From Capsicum annuum (Eukaryota; Streptophyta; Magnoliopsida; Solanales; Solanaceae): a DNA stretch of 64,000 bases. The notes under the pieces are model-generated. The model was not told where the DNA came from and ran no database searches. It was given only the letters and a program-made list of their open reading frames with translations. This document shows, in pieces, positions 11,527 to 21,866 of the stretch (within the stretch, counting starts at the first letter, position 1; each line of letters opens with the position of its first letter). A program made the position numbers and the translations under genes. The DNA lies in NCBI RefSeq assembly GCF_002878395.1, contig NC_061115.1, forward strand, positions 51,716,700 to 51,780,699, read 5' to 3'.

Positions 11527-12564
11527 AGATTGAAGAACATCGTACCGTGATGATAAATTAGGAGCTAGGTCGGTGGCAACCCATTAATGCCACGAAAGTG
11601 GCTTATATCCTTTGAATTCTGATTGTTAGAGTAGGTTTCATTTTTGTTTGTTATTAATACATGAAATTATAGAAATATAAGGTATTTTGAATGATGTTAA
11701 GTATAGGGAAGTATGGTGAATTTGAGTAGTGGATTGACCAGGGGAAAGCAGAGAACCAGAAACTGTCTTCAGTTACCACCATCTTGGTACCCATGCTATC
11801 TCGATTACAATTACCATATAACCGAGATCATGAAACTTTGATTGTGATTGCGGTCAAGACTCAGTTAAATGAATAGTCAACCCATATTTTCCCCTATAGT
11901 CTCTTTAAAATTACTCTCAATTGCACCCATTTTTTATTGTGTTTTGGGCATCCAAAAATGCATAAGCATCTCGTTACATCTCTTAATCTGATATGTGCTT
12001 CAATTTTTTTTTTATGCTCGTGGAACTAATGTCTTAGGAATGGCCTAAAATTATAATTCACATGCTAAATCCTTGGATTAACTATACTTTCTGGTGTATT
12101 TTATTATTGTTATTGGTGTGTACATTGAGGGGAAGTCTTGAGTATCCTAATTTATTCAAAATTGATAGAAATAGTATGTTCACCCCATGGTTTTGATTAA
12201 ATACCTAAACGAATTGCTTACTAGTTTTCTTATGTTCTAAGGGGATGATTGAGTATCGAAGGACTATTTTTCTTGCTCTTAATATAGATTTTTAATTTGG
12301 AACACAAATTAGCATTGAAATTGGAAGTTCTGAGTTTTTAGAATCTGTTTCAAGAATGCCTAACGTGATCGCAGTTTAGTGGCCCGCAATTGTGACATCT
12401 GAGGCTATTTTTTAGCCAGGACCAAAAATCCCGCAAGTCCATTTATTTACCAAAAATTACAAAGACTTCATCCCATGAGATTAATTAAATAACATAGCAT
12501 AGTTTTATATGAAAATGTTGATAATTAATTTTATTGTGTTGTTCTTAGGTTTTTAAAGCTCAAA
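11527..12564 (+). other. B spacer between protease and ORF3, with inverted-repeat words
   Basis: Non-coding. Contains 'ggtggcaaccca' at about 11555, a counterpart of the GGGAGGCAACCCA block after pol in A. At 11770-11870 there is a cluster of words resembling ACCGCGATCACGGTAA in both orientations, and a second at 12360-12410 (gtgatcgcag, cccgcaattgtgac). A pyrimidine stretch ending in 'ttcttag' at 12541-12550 lies 15 bases before the ORF3 ATG and looks like a 3' splice site. Element A shows the same layout. Confidence 0.5.
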
Positions 12565-13735
12565 ATGAGATATTATGACCAAATTTGCTTTATGGACCCA
12601 AAATGCCAAACCTTGTACTACGTTGACCTCCCTAAGACAATGATACTTCCAGGGAGGAGCATATGTTTGGATAAGGTTCCAAAAAATCTCCCAACATTCC
12701 ATGAAAGATTAGTGGCCACCGGGTGGAAATGCTTTTCCCCAAATCTATGTTGGACAAAAATTGGGTGAGGGAGTTATATGCTAAGATTAGTGTGGTATCT
12801 TTATCTAAACTAGTTACAAGAATCTAGGGAAAGATGTTCACTTTGGCCGTGCAAATAAATGACCTATATGGGCTGTCGGATGAACACATGGCACCAACAA
12901 AGGGATATAATTCAGGGTGATGGTTAGTTGAAAATTTGTGTCCTGGTAGAGAGGTTTCTTGGGCTTCCACCAAGATAGAGATATCATTTCATGATTTCAT
13001 GTAGGATACAAGGATATGGTTAGCCATCATTTGTAGCTGGGTTTCCCCATGCACTAATATGACTTATTTTCCAGATGCGTGAGCAGACAACATTCCCTCG
13101 AATGTTGGACATCTTGTGCTCTCGTACATGAGGCATTTTAAGAACTGAGGTAGGGCCTTAATTTTATTTTCTTCTATGGTCACAGAGCTATGCGAAGAGC
13201 CTGGGTTGAGAAATACCTCAAAGACACTTGGGTACGTCCAAAGACCCCCATTTACCCTCTTAAGATTTGGGGTAAAGACGCACTTAGTAAGAGAAAAAAG
13301 AGAAAGATCGACTTAGGAAAGTTGATAGATGAGGACATAGACTCTTGCAGGCCATCCATAATAGGGTCGTTTGAGGATATCTCAGTTGAGATGAGTGCAA
13401 TTAGGGAGCTTGTGTCTGGGTTACCTACAAGGCCAGGAGGGTCGTCTACCACTCATTATTATTATATATCTCAAACTAAAAATGAGTGGTTTCTAACAGA
13501 TTAGCGGGAGCAGGGGGCCACCATTTCTAGGCTTGAGAGGGACTACTCGTCCCTAGCATAGTCGCATAGGGAGCACAATGAGTCTCATGATAAGATGAAG
13601 AAAAGGCTAAAGAAGAGAGACAAGTTCTTAACAAAGATGTGGAAGGGTGTGAAGGGACTACGAAAGGTCCTAAAACCCAAAGAGATACTTCCATCTCCCA
13701 GGGCTAAGAGTGCTGATGAGGTCCCAACAACATGA
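12565..13735 (+). pseudogene. B ORF3 remnant (Athila-type env-position ORF)
   Basis: Begins MRYYDQICFMDPKCQTLYYV and continues LPTFHERLVATGWKCFSPNL to 12768. Later pieces in other frames include MRRAWVEKYLKDTWVRPKTP and KRKKRKIDLGKLIDEDID (13190-13504), then a charged, coiled-coil-like tail (REHNESHDKMKKRLKKRDKF). In Solanaceae sequences this protein is usually labelled 'putative plant transposon protein'; it occupies the position of the env-like ORF in Athila elements. Its function is unknown. The middle (12770-13185) has many stops but still shows homologous phrases. No signal peptide is visible. Confidence 0.6.
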
Positions 13736-15296
13736 TCTAACTCTTAGGATGCTAGGGATGATGAGACTGAGAGCAAAAATAGTGCTTGATATAGTTACGG
13801 GGAACACCCTGGATGATCATATTTTTATTTTGGGTTGTAATATTCGGGCACCTTGATACACCCCCAACTAATAGCATTTGGTTTCCCTCAAGAAACACTA
13901 CCTCTTACCATGAAATACTATATTTATGCCCAAACTTTATGCCTTAAAGATCAAAATGACTTCAACTTTAATCACTACCACGAGTAGCTCCTTCCACATG
14001 GGCTAAGATAATTTCCATTACACCCCTCATCATTAAGATGCACTATCAAAGGATGCACAAGACTTCAAAGAGCAATCGAGCAGTAACCACTAATGCTTTA
14101 GAAATGACTCACCTTTTGACTGAAACCCTGTCATACTCCATTTGCCTCATCGCTCAAAAGGTGACAAAATGACCCACCTCAACTTATTTCACATGCCGAC
14201 CTCACAAGAAAAAGAATTCGACACGCTAAGCTACAAAATATGCAATAAGGAATTTTAAGTGTATAACTCTCTCCCTCACAAAAGCAATCTCCATGCAACA
14301 AGTGTCATGCCATAGGCTTGCCCTTGTTGTAACGTAGTTTTGGGTTAGGGTAGGATATCATATGGGAACAACATGGCTACTCCCTTCCTTAAACATCTAC
14401 ATCACACTTTTTCAAACTTTCTTTTTGACTATGAGCCACTCATCTTTGTTTTCTCTCTTTTATCGTGCCTACTTTTTTCTTCCATTGTTCACCCATATTC
14501 TTCTATTTCTTTTTTTTGCAATATTCTTGAAATTCTTTCCTTTGTTGAATCCTTGCTTTTTCTAGTCATTTGTTTTCAATGGTCAAGCATTTAGGCATTT
14601 CAATAACAACTTTATGGCCCCATACTTACTTCCATCAATCTTCCCACCCCCAACTTAGGATTTTATCTTCAAGTTGCAGTTTCAAGTTCAAGGAGGGTAT
14701 GGTTCAAAACAGGGATAAAAAGAATGGTTCATGACTTTTAATGTGTTTGTCAAAGAAAGGTCCAAAGTCTCAAAATGGGTAACTAGTGATTTAATTTATG
14801 CATAGGTAGGATTTTCAAGCTAGCATGGGTCTCCACAATCACAAGGATGGCCTAAGATAATTTCCTCAACCAACTTCAATCAAACTTAGCTTTGAAAGAA
14901 TAACAGGGCAAGTTATGAATAACACAAGTATACAAGAGATGAATACTAATAGTTCACCACACATGGCATGATAAATTTGCCAAGGAAACTCAATTTCCCT
15001 TTCGTTAGAGATAAAATTGGAGTATCTATCATTATTTACAAGTCAAAAACTTGTGGAGTGACAAAAAGAAAAAAAGTTTTGTTACAAAATTGCTCACATT
15101 CATGCCTTTGATTTTTGAAAATTTTTGGATGAAGGGGGTTGTTTATTTTACATTAGCACCGCACACAATTTGCTAAACTATGGCCACAACCAAAGCCTTA
15201 GCTTCACATTTTGGCTCAAAAGGGGCAAACCACCCACCCATATGGCAACTCAGACTTCGCCAATGGTGTATAACGTGATCCCAAATAAAAAATACC

Positions 15297-15370
15297 ATGG
15301 GTACTTAGAATTCCCCTACATCCATGAGACTTATGCTATGGGTACTTAGAATTACCTTGCATCTATGTCT
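15297..15370. repeat. Direct tandem duplication, ~41-bp unit
   Basis: The phrase 'gggtacttagaatt' followed by 'ccctacatccatgag' occurs at 15298 and again, slightly changed, at 15339. A 41-bp unit is present twice. Confidence 0.75.
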
Positions 15371-15687
15371 CAAAACCCAAACACGTTGCTTTCCCCTTAA
15401 GAATATCGTCACTAAATCTATCATCAAGAAAAGCTCGCCCACATCATTATTACTAGAAATGGAAAACCAAAAATAAAAACAAACAACTCACAAAATTTCC
15501 ATGCTTCGCATGTACTAAGTTTAAGTATTTCAAACCAATGAGTACATAGAAGGGTAGGGCCACACCCCCAACTAAAGAGACTTGAAATGACCTCACTACA
15601 TAACAGAAAAGCATAAATAGGGTAAAAGGGCCCCCTAAAACTGCACTAATAACCATGTGGAAGGCTGGACATAGAGGCATGATAGCT

Positions 15688-15760
15688 GCTTACAGGTGCG
15701 ATTGCATTACCGCAATCACGGCCTGCAACCTGTGATCGCGGTAACTGAGGCCATCTGCTC
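15688..15760. repeat. D inverted repeat (CGCGATCACGGTAA-type word)
   Basis: TTACCGCAATCACGG (~15707) is answered by CTGTGATCGCGGTAA (~15735), which pairs at 13 of 15 positions. The pair is GC-rich in an AT-rich setting. It follows the GGGAGGCAACCCA block of D by about 160 nt on the minus strand, the position occupied in A by its post-pol palindromic array. Confidence 0.7.
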
Positions 15761-15989
15761 CTCTATTTTGCCATGTTTTTCTGCATGGTTACCACACTTC
15801 TAAACTTAGTAATCCCCTATTTTTGGCTTCCAACCTATCCAAAGCACCTACAAACATGAAAATTATGTGAATTATTCCAAAAAAGTATAAATAAAAATAT
15901 GAAAATAATGGGTTGCCTCCCATCAAACTCATTATTTTTTGTCTCAGCACGACGCCTTTTATAAACCTCTTTTATGCCTCCACTTAAAG

Positions 15990-16877
15990 GATTTGAACCT
16001 TTTGCCCAACTTTTGATCATTCCATCTCTGAGGCTCTATGGTAAAAAGTAGGGGCATGATGACGCATGTTCTATCTCACGACTTTGAAGACTTGAACCTT
16101 TTATCCAATTTGACATTGAACTTTTGGTTTGGCTCCTTCAGAACAGGTGAACACACCACTTTTTGTACATCAGAAGTTGTGTTCTTTAGGTTTTGATGGA
16201 TGGGGTTCCAATTTCTCTCTTAGAATGTCAAATTTCAAAATATAGGAATCAGACTCTATCTTCCCATAATCCATCATTCGTTTAGGTGGATGGATTCTCA
16301 TCACATCCTCTAGGCATAATGTTCAAAAGTGGGTTTAATGAGGTCCAACCCTTAATTTCAAAATTCCTTCTCTGTAGCACCTTCACCCTAAATGAACTAG
16401 AGTCATCATAAGAGATGTGCTTTGATTCTTCTTTTGACTCTAGTACTATTTCCTTTATTTTGGAATCTTCGTCATTATTTTATTTGGTTGGTTGGGAAGT
16501 TGAGGGTTCTTTGCCGCCAAGCTCTTCATCATAACTTTGTTTTTCTTTTTTATTAACCTTGTCTTGGGAAGTGGGCATGGCAATGGCATTTGCAAGATTT
16601 CTTTCCTTGCCCATTTCCTTTACTTTGCAATCTCCCTTCCAAATGCCTCATTGGATTGATGTATGTCTTGCATGTACTACCTTGTTATAGTTACCCAATC
16701 CAAGATAGTTTGAAGCATTTCTTCAATGATATTGGACCCGATATATTTCTCTTCCTTCTTCGCATTATAAGACCTATCAAACTCTTAAGAAGAACTAGAT
16801 TTTAGGATAGCATCATGAGGTGAGGGGGTATTTTAATTATCACTCAAATGTTCTAATTCGTCCTCTATTTATTAATG
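15990..16877 (-). pseudogene. D degenerate coding tract of unknown identity
   Basis: Continues the direction of the 106-codon ORF. Minus-strand phrases include EKYIGSNIIEEMLQTILDWV (~16755-16690), a Lys/Glu-rich hydrophilic stretch, and KEESKHISYDDSSSFRVKVL (~16430-16370). I do not recognise a Gag capsid or protease in it. The composition (charged, low complexity) fits the rest of a rudimentary Gag. It has many stops. Toward 15990 it runs into the conserved tail block. Confidence 0.4.
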
Positions 16878-17198
16878 TTAAAGAATTGTTTCAACACCAA
16901 TATTTTTTGTGCTTCGTTCTTCCCTTGCTTTCTCATAAGACCTATCAAAATCATGAGAAGAACTAGCAACAAAGTTAGTATAACGGGGGAATGGGGCATT
17001 TGTACAATCACTCCCATGTCTATTTCGACCGCCACATAGAGAACAAACATACTTCCTATAAGATTGATATGGTGCATATATCTCTCTCCGAGGAGTAAGT
17101 CTATATTCTTTCCAAAAGCGGGGTCCACTATAATATGGACATGATTTATCAAGATGCTCTTTCCAACCACCAAAACTACATTCATTCCTAGATGCCAT
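16878..17198 (-). CDS. D ORF: 106-aa Cys/His-containing protein after the PBS
   Basis: The first ATG after the D primer-binding site opens an uninterrupted 106-codon frame. It reads MASRNECSFGGWKEHL at the start. Residues ~51-64 are CSLCGGRNRHGSDC, a C-x2-C-x5-H-x3-C arrangement that resembles a retroviral CCHC zinc knuckle (C-x2-C-x4-H-x4-C) but with shifted spacing. The tail is Ser/Asp/Arg-rich (SSSHDFDRSYEKAREE). It stands where gag should begin, so it may be a minimal nucleocapsid-like protein; that is inference. It is the only short frame in D without stops. The longer overlapping frame 17215-16865 is hydrophobic and looks like a shadow. Confidence 0.45.
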   Translation of the reverse strand: MASRNECSFGGWKEHLDKSCPYYSGPRFWKEYRLTPRREIYAPYQSYRKYVCSLCGGRNRHGSDCTNAPFPRYTNFVASSSHDFDRSYEKAREERSTKNIGVETIL

Positions 17199-17328
17199 AG
17201 TAAGAAATAAACCAAAATAAAGAAAATCTACCTAACACAAGAAACAAAGAAAATCACAAATAAATATTTATAAGGTTGAACTAAAATAAGTAAGGTAAAA
17301 TTCCAAACTAACTCAATACGACAAATTG

Positions 17329-17347
17329 TTCCCCGACAATAGCGCCA
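17329..17347 (-). other. D primer-binding site (tRNA-Asp type)
   Basis: The minus strand reads TGGCGCTATTGTCGGGGAA. The usual Athila-type tRNA-Asp site is TGGCGCCGTTGCCGGGGAA, so three bases differ. It fixes strand and family type for D. Confidence 0.8.
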
Positions 17348-17925
17348 TTTTTAATAATGCTTAACTTGCACATTTATTTAGTTCAAGGTCGTAATCATTA
17401 ATATATTTACCCAACTTTGGAGTCGTGGTCGAATCAACAAGGAATAATGTAAGTGGTAATCAAGTTAATTCAAAATAATAGACACAAGTTAAATTTAAAC
17501 AAATGTTACACGAAGATAAAAATGGGTGAGTTAGATATCTACACTAATGTTTCTTATAGGGTTTTCTAGTATAAATTTGGGGCTATGAATAATTAGAGTT
17601 TTAACAATTATGCACGGATCTTGGGATTATGCATTACTAAGGAAGTGATATGTGGGTTTTAGAAATTAATCATCAATTTAGTAGGTCCAATATGGGTAGG
17701 TTTGGTTATAGATTTTGATGTTAGTCTTTAAAAAAAAACACCAAACTTTCACCCATTGATTCTTTCAAATACCTAATAGGTGTGTTCAACAATTAGTAAC
17801 CACAACCTCAATCTAGTCATTCCTATTTCTAGGATGATACCCATGGTATAGTCAACCTCACATTCACCCTTATGTCTAAGATAGTAAGGATTTAGCAAAC
17901 TACATACACAATTGTCTATCATGGC
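17348..17925 (-). repeat. D 5' LTR, only the last ~580 bp
   Basis: Sequence outward from the PBS is LTR. It contains 'ggtcgaatcaacaagg' (~17428), in the place of the 'ggttcgaatccc' block near the end of other Athila-type LTRs (61496 in H). The exact LTR end is uncertain: 17348, or TG at 17358. It stops at about 17925, where element A's LTR begins in the opposite orientation, so D's U3 is missing. Confidence 0.6.
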
Positions 17926-18931
17926 TTTAGTCGTCAGCTATAGGGCGGAATAGATGGAATTAGAAATTCAAATCCAGAAAAGATCTTGAGTATTTATAGA
18001 AAAAAATCTTAGGTTTTCAGGCATCTTGAACTGATTCTAAAGAGCAACTTTTGATACCTTTTCTTGGAATTTACGATATCAATTTTTGGATATTATTGTT
18101 TTGATTTTGGGATTCTCTTATAATTTGAAAAGAATAACAACCTTATATTCTCATCATTTGTAAGTTAACTATTTTTGAATTATGAATATAATATATATTG
18201 TTTCTCTCTATTTCATGAGTAACTAATTCTCATAACCAGAGTTGTCGGATCTATGAGTTTCGCCTTATGAATTCATTAGTTGGTTAAGATTCAAAGTACT
18301 ATAGTAACTTCTTGATAATTCTTTTGTAATAAGTATTATTTGTTGGTTGCAAACAATAGATTGAACCTTACCTTGGTTTGCTTGAATTAAGAAATCAATT
18401 AAGAAAAAGTGAATTATCAACGGGTATTTGCAGATGTTAAATTTCCATCTAATGATTAACGCCATAACAAGGGTAATCAACTCAAGATAAAATCAGGTTG
18501 AATAAAAGGATTTCCTAAGATTGAAAGAATAAGGTAATCTATTATCAAAATAGTTTGAAAAATATTTAGATAAATCATCGATAATGATAATCTGTTGTTT
18601 CCTACATGTTATGAGAATCTTTGTTACAACTATTGTTCAGTAAGTGTCAATACTCATAATGAACACAACTCTGGTTTTTACCACATCAATAATTTGAAAT
18701 ACTGAAGCATCAATTTTGGGTCACTAAAACAAAGTAAATGTTAGCAATTGTTTGAATTTTACCCCCCCCCCCCCCCATTTTAAGGAAGCTCTTAGCTATT
18801 AGTCGATTGAATCACACATAGTCTTAATTAACACCATATTCCCCATAGGATTCGAACCCAACCTAGTTAGGCTATATATTTGACAACGACCGCTTACTCT
18901 CTCATAAGAGAGGAGTAATTTGGGCATATCA
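17926..18931 (+). repeat. A 5' LTR, missing U3
   Basis: Matches the last ~1 kb of the 3' LTR (40785-41790), ending in 'catatca' at 18931. The first ~500 bp, which contain the palindromic array in the 3' LTR, are absent. The TATA-like TATTTATA at 17991-17998 remains. A run of 15 C at 18762-18776 replaces a stretch that has only four C in the 3' LTR (~41634). Confidence 0.85.
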
Positions 18932-18936
18932 AATTT

Positions 18937-18955
18937 TAGCACCGTTGCTAGGGAA
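18937..18955 (+). other. A primer-binding site (tRNA-Asp type)
   Basis: TAGCACCGTTGCTAGGGAA, five bases after the LTR end; four differences from TGGCGCCGTTGCCGGGGAA. Three of the four are G-to-A and one C-to-T, as expected from deamination of methylated DNA. Confidence 0.8.
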
Positions 18956-19079
18956 TACGGTTGTCAATTGAGTATATCTGTGATAATTGACTCTTAGTTA
19001 AGTTTCCTAAATTTTATGTTTATTTGTTGTTTTTGATTTTTACAGGTTCTTTATTGTATATTCCATCAACTAGAAGGTC

Positions 19080-20720
19080 AGGAGAACCACTATTACCTTT
19101 TAATATGGAACCTTACTTGATCGGGAGAATGGCTGACCAATAAGAAGTTGATCGATTAGCCACTTTAACTAATATACAAATTAATCAGAAAAATGATGAT
19201 AACCCAGGTCAGATGGTAAATACATATGATGGTGACCTAGGGGATAATGATCTGATTTAGCCTACAAATAGGAGACGTGTTGAGACTGTAGTTGCACTAA
19301 TGAATCAGAATCAACCGGTTAAAGAAGGATCAAACTGCCAACTTACTGTGCAGTTTGCATTTAGTGATGAGGATGATGCTAATTTGGATGAAGCTGGTGC
19401 AATAGGAGAAATTATTCCACCACCATTAGCACTGGGTACGAATTTTAACATCACAAACACTATAATACAACTATTAAATCTCAAAGGTTTTTTGGTGGAC
19501 TTTCAGGGGATGACCCAAATATGCTATAGTAAATTTTATCAACATCTGTAAATATTTTGACAAATCGAAAGTTTGGAAAAATGCAATCCATCTGCGATTA
19601 TTTCCATTTGTCTCTTTCTATGGAGGCAACGCTGTGGTTGAATGAGTTATCTCCTGATTCTATAACAAACTAGAGGAAATTGAAAGGAGATTTCCTAGAA
19701 AGGTTCTTTTCGCCTTCCAGGATGTTACAGTTAAGGGATAATATTAGTAACTTCAAGAAGTTACCAAATGAACCCTTCATGAGACATGAGTAAGATTAAA
19801 AAAGAAGTTAACATAGTGTTCGAATCACAAGATGACTGGCGAACATTTGATGGAAACATTCTTGGCTCTGAACTCTATCACAAAGTCAGTTGTAGACAAT
19901 GCTATCGGGGGAGCATTTATAGACCTTACTTTAACTGAGGCTGCTGAGATGTTGAAATGATTAACTAAGACAAGTAGAGCTTGGCATACCAGGGATGCTA
20001 TGGTAGCAAAAAATATTGTATCTATTAGGATAACAACTGAACAAAACAAGAGAGAAGAGGAACATGACAAGGATATGGCATATATAAATATTCAAATGGT
20101 TTTGCTCACCAAGCATTTACTATCTGGAAGTTGGAAAAGGTGAAAGACATAGGATCTTAAAGTAGGGGAGCTGCATTAGATTCTAAAGAAGAGTCGAACT
20201 ACTTGAATAATCAGGGGGGTTTCCAAGGAAATAGTCAAGGGAATCAAGGTTGTACTTATTATAATAAAGTTGGTTATAGAGATCGTGAGCAAGGTGGTTG
20301 AAAAAACAAAAATGATAGGATTGGATTGTATGTACCTCCTAAAAATCAAGATAATGCTGCTAATGGTTCTAGAAAGATGTTAGTGGAATATATGATGGAC
20401 AAGTTATTGAAAAAAGTGGAGACAACTAATGCTGGAGTGACAGACTTAAAGAGTGACTTATTATCTATGAGTCAATTAGTTGACTTATATTCAACTTCTA
20501 TAAAGCAACTGGAGTAGCAGATGAATTAGTTGTCCGTGGGTTTCAACCAAAGAAAGAGTAGAACATTGCCAAGTGATATGGTATAAAATTCATGGAATGA
20601 TAATTCTTGTATGGCTATTACTAGTAGAAGTAGTAAAGTATTTCTTGGACCATCTATGGGTGAACCTGTTGTGAACGATGTGGTGGAGTTAGAAGTAGAA
20701 GCAGAAAAAAACCTTCAGTG
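19080..20720 (+). pseudogene. A gag remnant
   Basis: The N-terminus reads TRRSGEPLLPFNMEPYLIGR. An open frame at 19300-19551 follows, with FNITNTIIQLLNLKGFLVDF. Capsid phrases continue in other frames: LKGDFLERFFSPSRMLQLRD (~19680-19740), FLALNSITKSVVDNAIGGAF and TKTSRAWHTRDAMVAKN (~19855-20015). The C-terminal part includes RKMLVEYMMDKLLKKVETTN and a helix ending SIKQLE (20326-20517), equivalent to the helical segment seen in B. It would form the particle shell. Stops and frameshifts throughout. Confidence 0.75.
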
Positions 20721-20853
20721 GACTTTGGTAAGCTGGAATAAGAAAGTTCCATCTATTTAGAAATAGGTTGATAAAGTAAAGAAGGAAAAGGGGAAGAAAG
20801 GAGAGATAGTAGTAAGCACAATACCAAAAATACCTTTCCTATTCCCTTACAGA

Positions 20854-21838
20854 TTGCAGAAGAAAGTAGATGACACGAGATTTAGCAAGTTCATGGCAAT
20901 GCTAAAGCAATTGACATTAAATGTGCCTTTAGTTGAGGTTTTAGAAAAAATGCCAAACTATGATAAGTTCATGAAGGATAGTATGACTAAGAAGAGAACT
21001 TTGAGCTATGAATCAGTGGATAATCTTCACCATTGTAGTGCTATTGCTAAAAGATCTTTGGTGCAAAAGAAAGCTGATCCGAGAGCATTCACTGCCCCAT
21101 ATACTATTGGATCACTTAAATTTGCAAAGGCCCTTTGTGATATGGGGAAAGTATTAATTTAATCCATTGGCAGTATTCAAAAAGCTTGGGTTGGAGGATC
21201 CTACGCCCACCAACAGGTGACTTTTGATGGCTGATAGATCTGTGAAGAGGCCAGTTGGGATTTTTTATGATGTGCTCGTGAAAGTGGCTAATTTTATCTT
21301 CTTAGTGGACTTTGTAATCTTCGATTATGAGGTGAACTTCGGGGTACCCAACATATTTGGTTAGAGCATTTTTAGCCATTGGGAGTGTATTGATCGATTT
21401 GCAGACAAATGAGCTAAAATTTAGGCTTAATGATGAAGTGGTCAGTTTTAATGTTTGCCAATCGATGAAGCAACAAAGGGAGATGAGTGTGTTCTTAATC
21501 ATCGATGTATACTATGAAGATGAGCAAGGGGTATTGGTTGATGAGAAATTTACTGTGGAGATATTGGTTGCGGTATTGATGAACTTTAATAGTGAAGGAA
21601 TCGAAGAATATGATGAAACTGTATGTGCACCAACAGGAATGGGATCATACTTTTATGCCCCTAAGAAGTTGGATTTGGACCTTAAAAATTACCCAATACC
21701 ACTGGCCAAGACTTCTATTGAGGAGTCACTGGTGTTGGAACTGAAAAATCTACCAGGCCATTTGCGGTATGTGTTTTTGGGCAATGGAAGTACCTTACCA
21801 GTTATTATTGCCACAGACTTAGTAGAGTAGCAAATTAA
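20854..21838 (+). pseudogene. A aspartic protease remnant
   Basis: The first piece (20854-21162) runs from LNVPLVEVLEKMPNYDKFMK to FAKALCDMGKVLI. CDMG is the active-site box (Athila elements usually have C-D-L-G-A-S); the frame breaks right after it. Protease strands continue in other frames: ADRSVKRPVGIFYDVLVKVA (~21230-21290), then 21357-21830 with FLAIGSVLIDLQTNELKFRL and NDEVVSFNVCQSMK. The final part (KKLDLDLKNYPIPLAKTSIE, NLPGHLRYVFLGNGSTLPVI) is the protease-RT linker. The catalytic Asp is present. Confidence 0.8.
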
Positions 21839-21866
21839 GGCCCTTATTTCCATGCTTAGGAGATAA

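Larger units (their letters stand above)
10165..13857 (+). mobile_element. B: Athila-type non-autonomous element fragment
   Basis: Starts inside gag, where C is inserted, and runs through protease, a pol-less spacer and a third ORF to a junction with element D near 13857. Neither LTR is present in the window. There is no trace of RT, RNase H or integrase between the protease end (11526) and the conserved 'ggtggcaaccca' block at 11555. Elements A and D carry the equivalent block after their last coding region. Confidence 0.7.
13858..15850 (-). other. D: 3' non-coding tail
   Basis: About 2 kb without a credible ORF. It resembles the 3' tail of A: for example the minus strand at ~14870-14820 (ggttgaggaaattatcttaggc) parallels A at ~39370. 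Several short purine runs read AAGTTGGGGGTG or similar on the minus strand (~14660, ~15575, ~13870); the last, at the end of the tail, is the best candidate for the true polypurine tract. The plus-strand open stretches at 14362-14594 are T-rich chance ORFs. Confidence 0.5.
13858..17925 (-). mobile_element. D: reduced Athila-type element, minus strand
   Basis: On the minus strand: LTR end (17925-17348), tRNA-Asp PBS, a 106-codon Cys-containing ORF, a degenerate coding tract, the GGGAGGCAACCCA block at ~15915, an inverted-repeat cluster, then a long non-coding tail to a polypurine-like GTTGGGGGTGT at ~13874-13864. No protease, RT, integrase or ORF3 is recognisable and there is little room for them. 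It is therefore probably a non-autonomous derivative. The 3' LTR is missing at the B junction, and the 5' LTR is cut at the junction with A. Confidence 0.6.

Noticed and set aside
14362..14594. Two overlapping Phe/Leu-rich frames on the plus strand
   Set aside because: They lie in the T-rich tail of D, antisense to it, and have no recognisable motif.
16865..17215. 116-codon minus-strand frame with hydrophobic stretches
   Set aside because: Overlaps the Cys-containing 106-codon frame in another phase; its hydrophobicity comes from complementing A/T-rich codons. The Cys frame starts with the first ATG in a sensible position.
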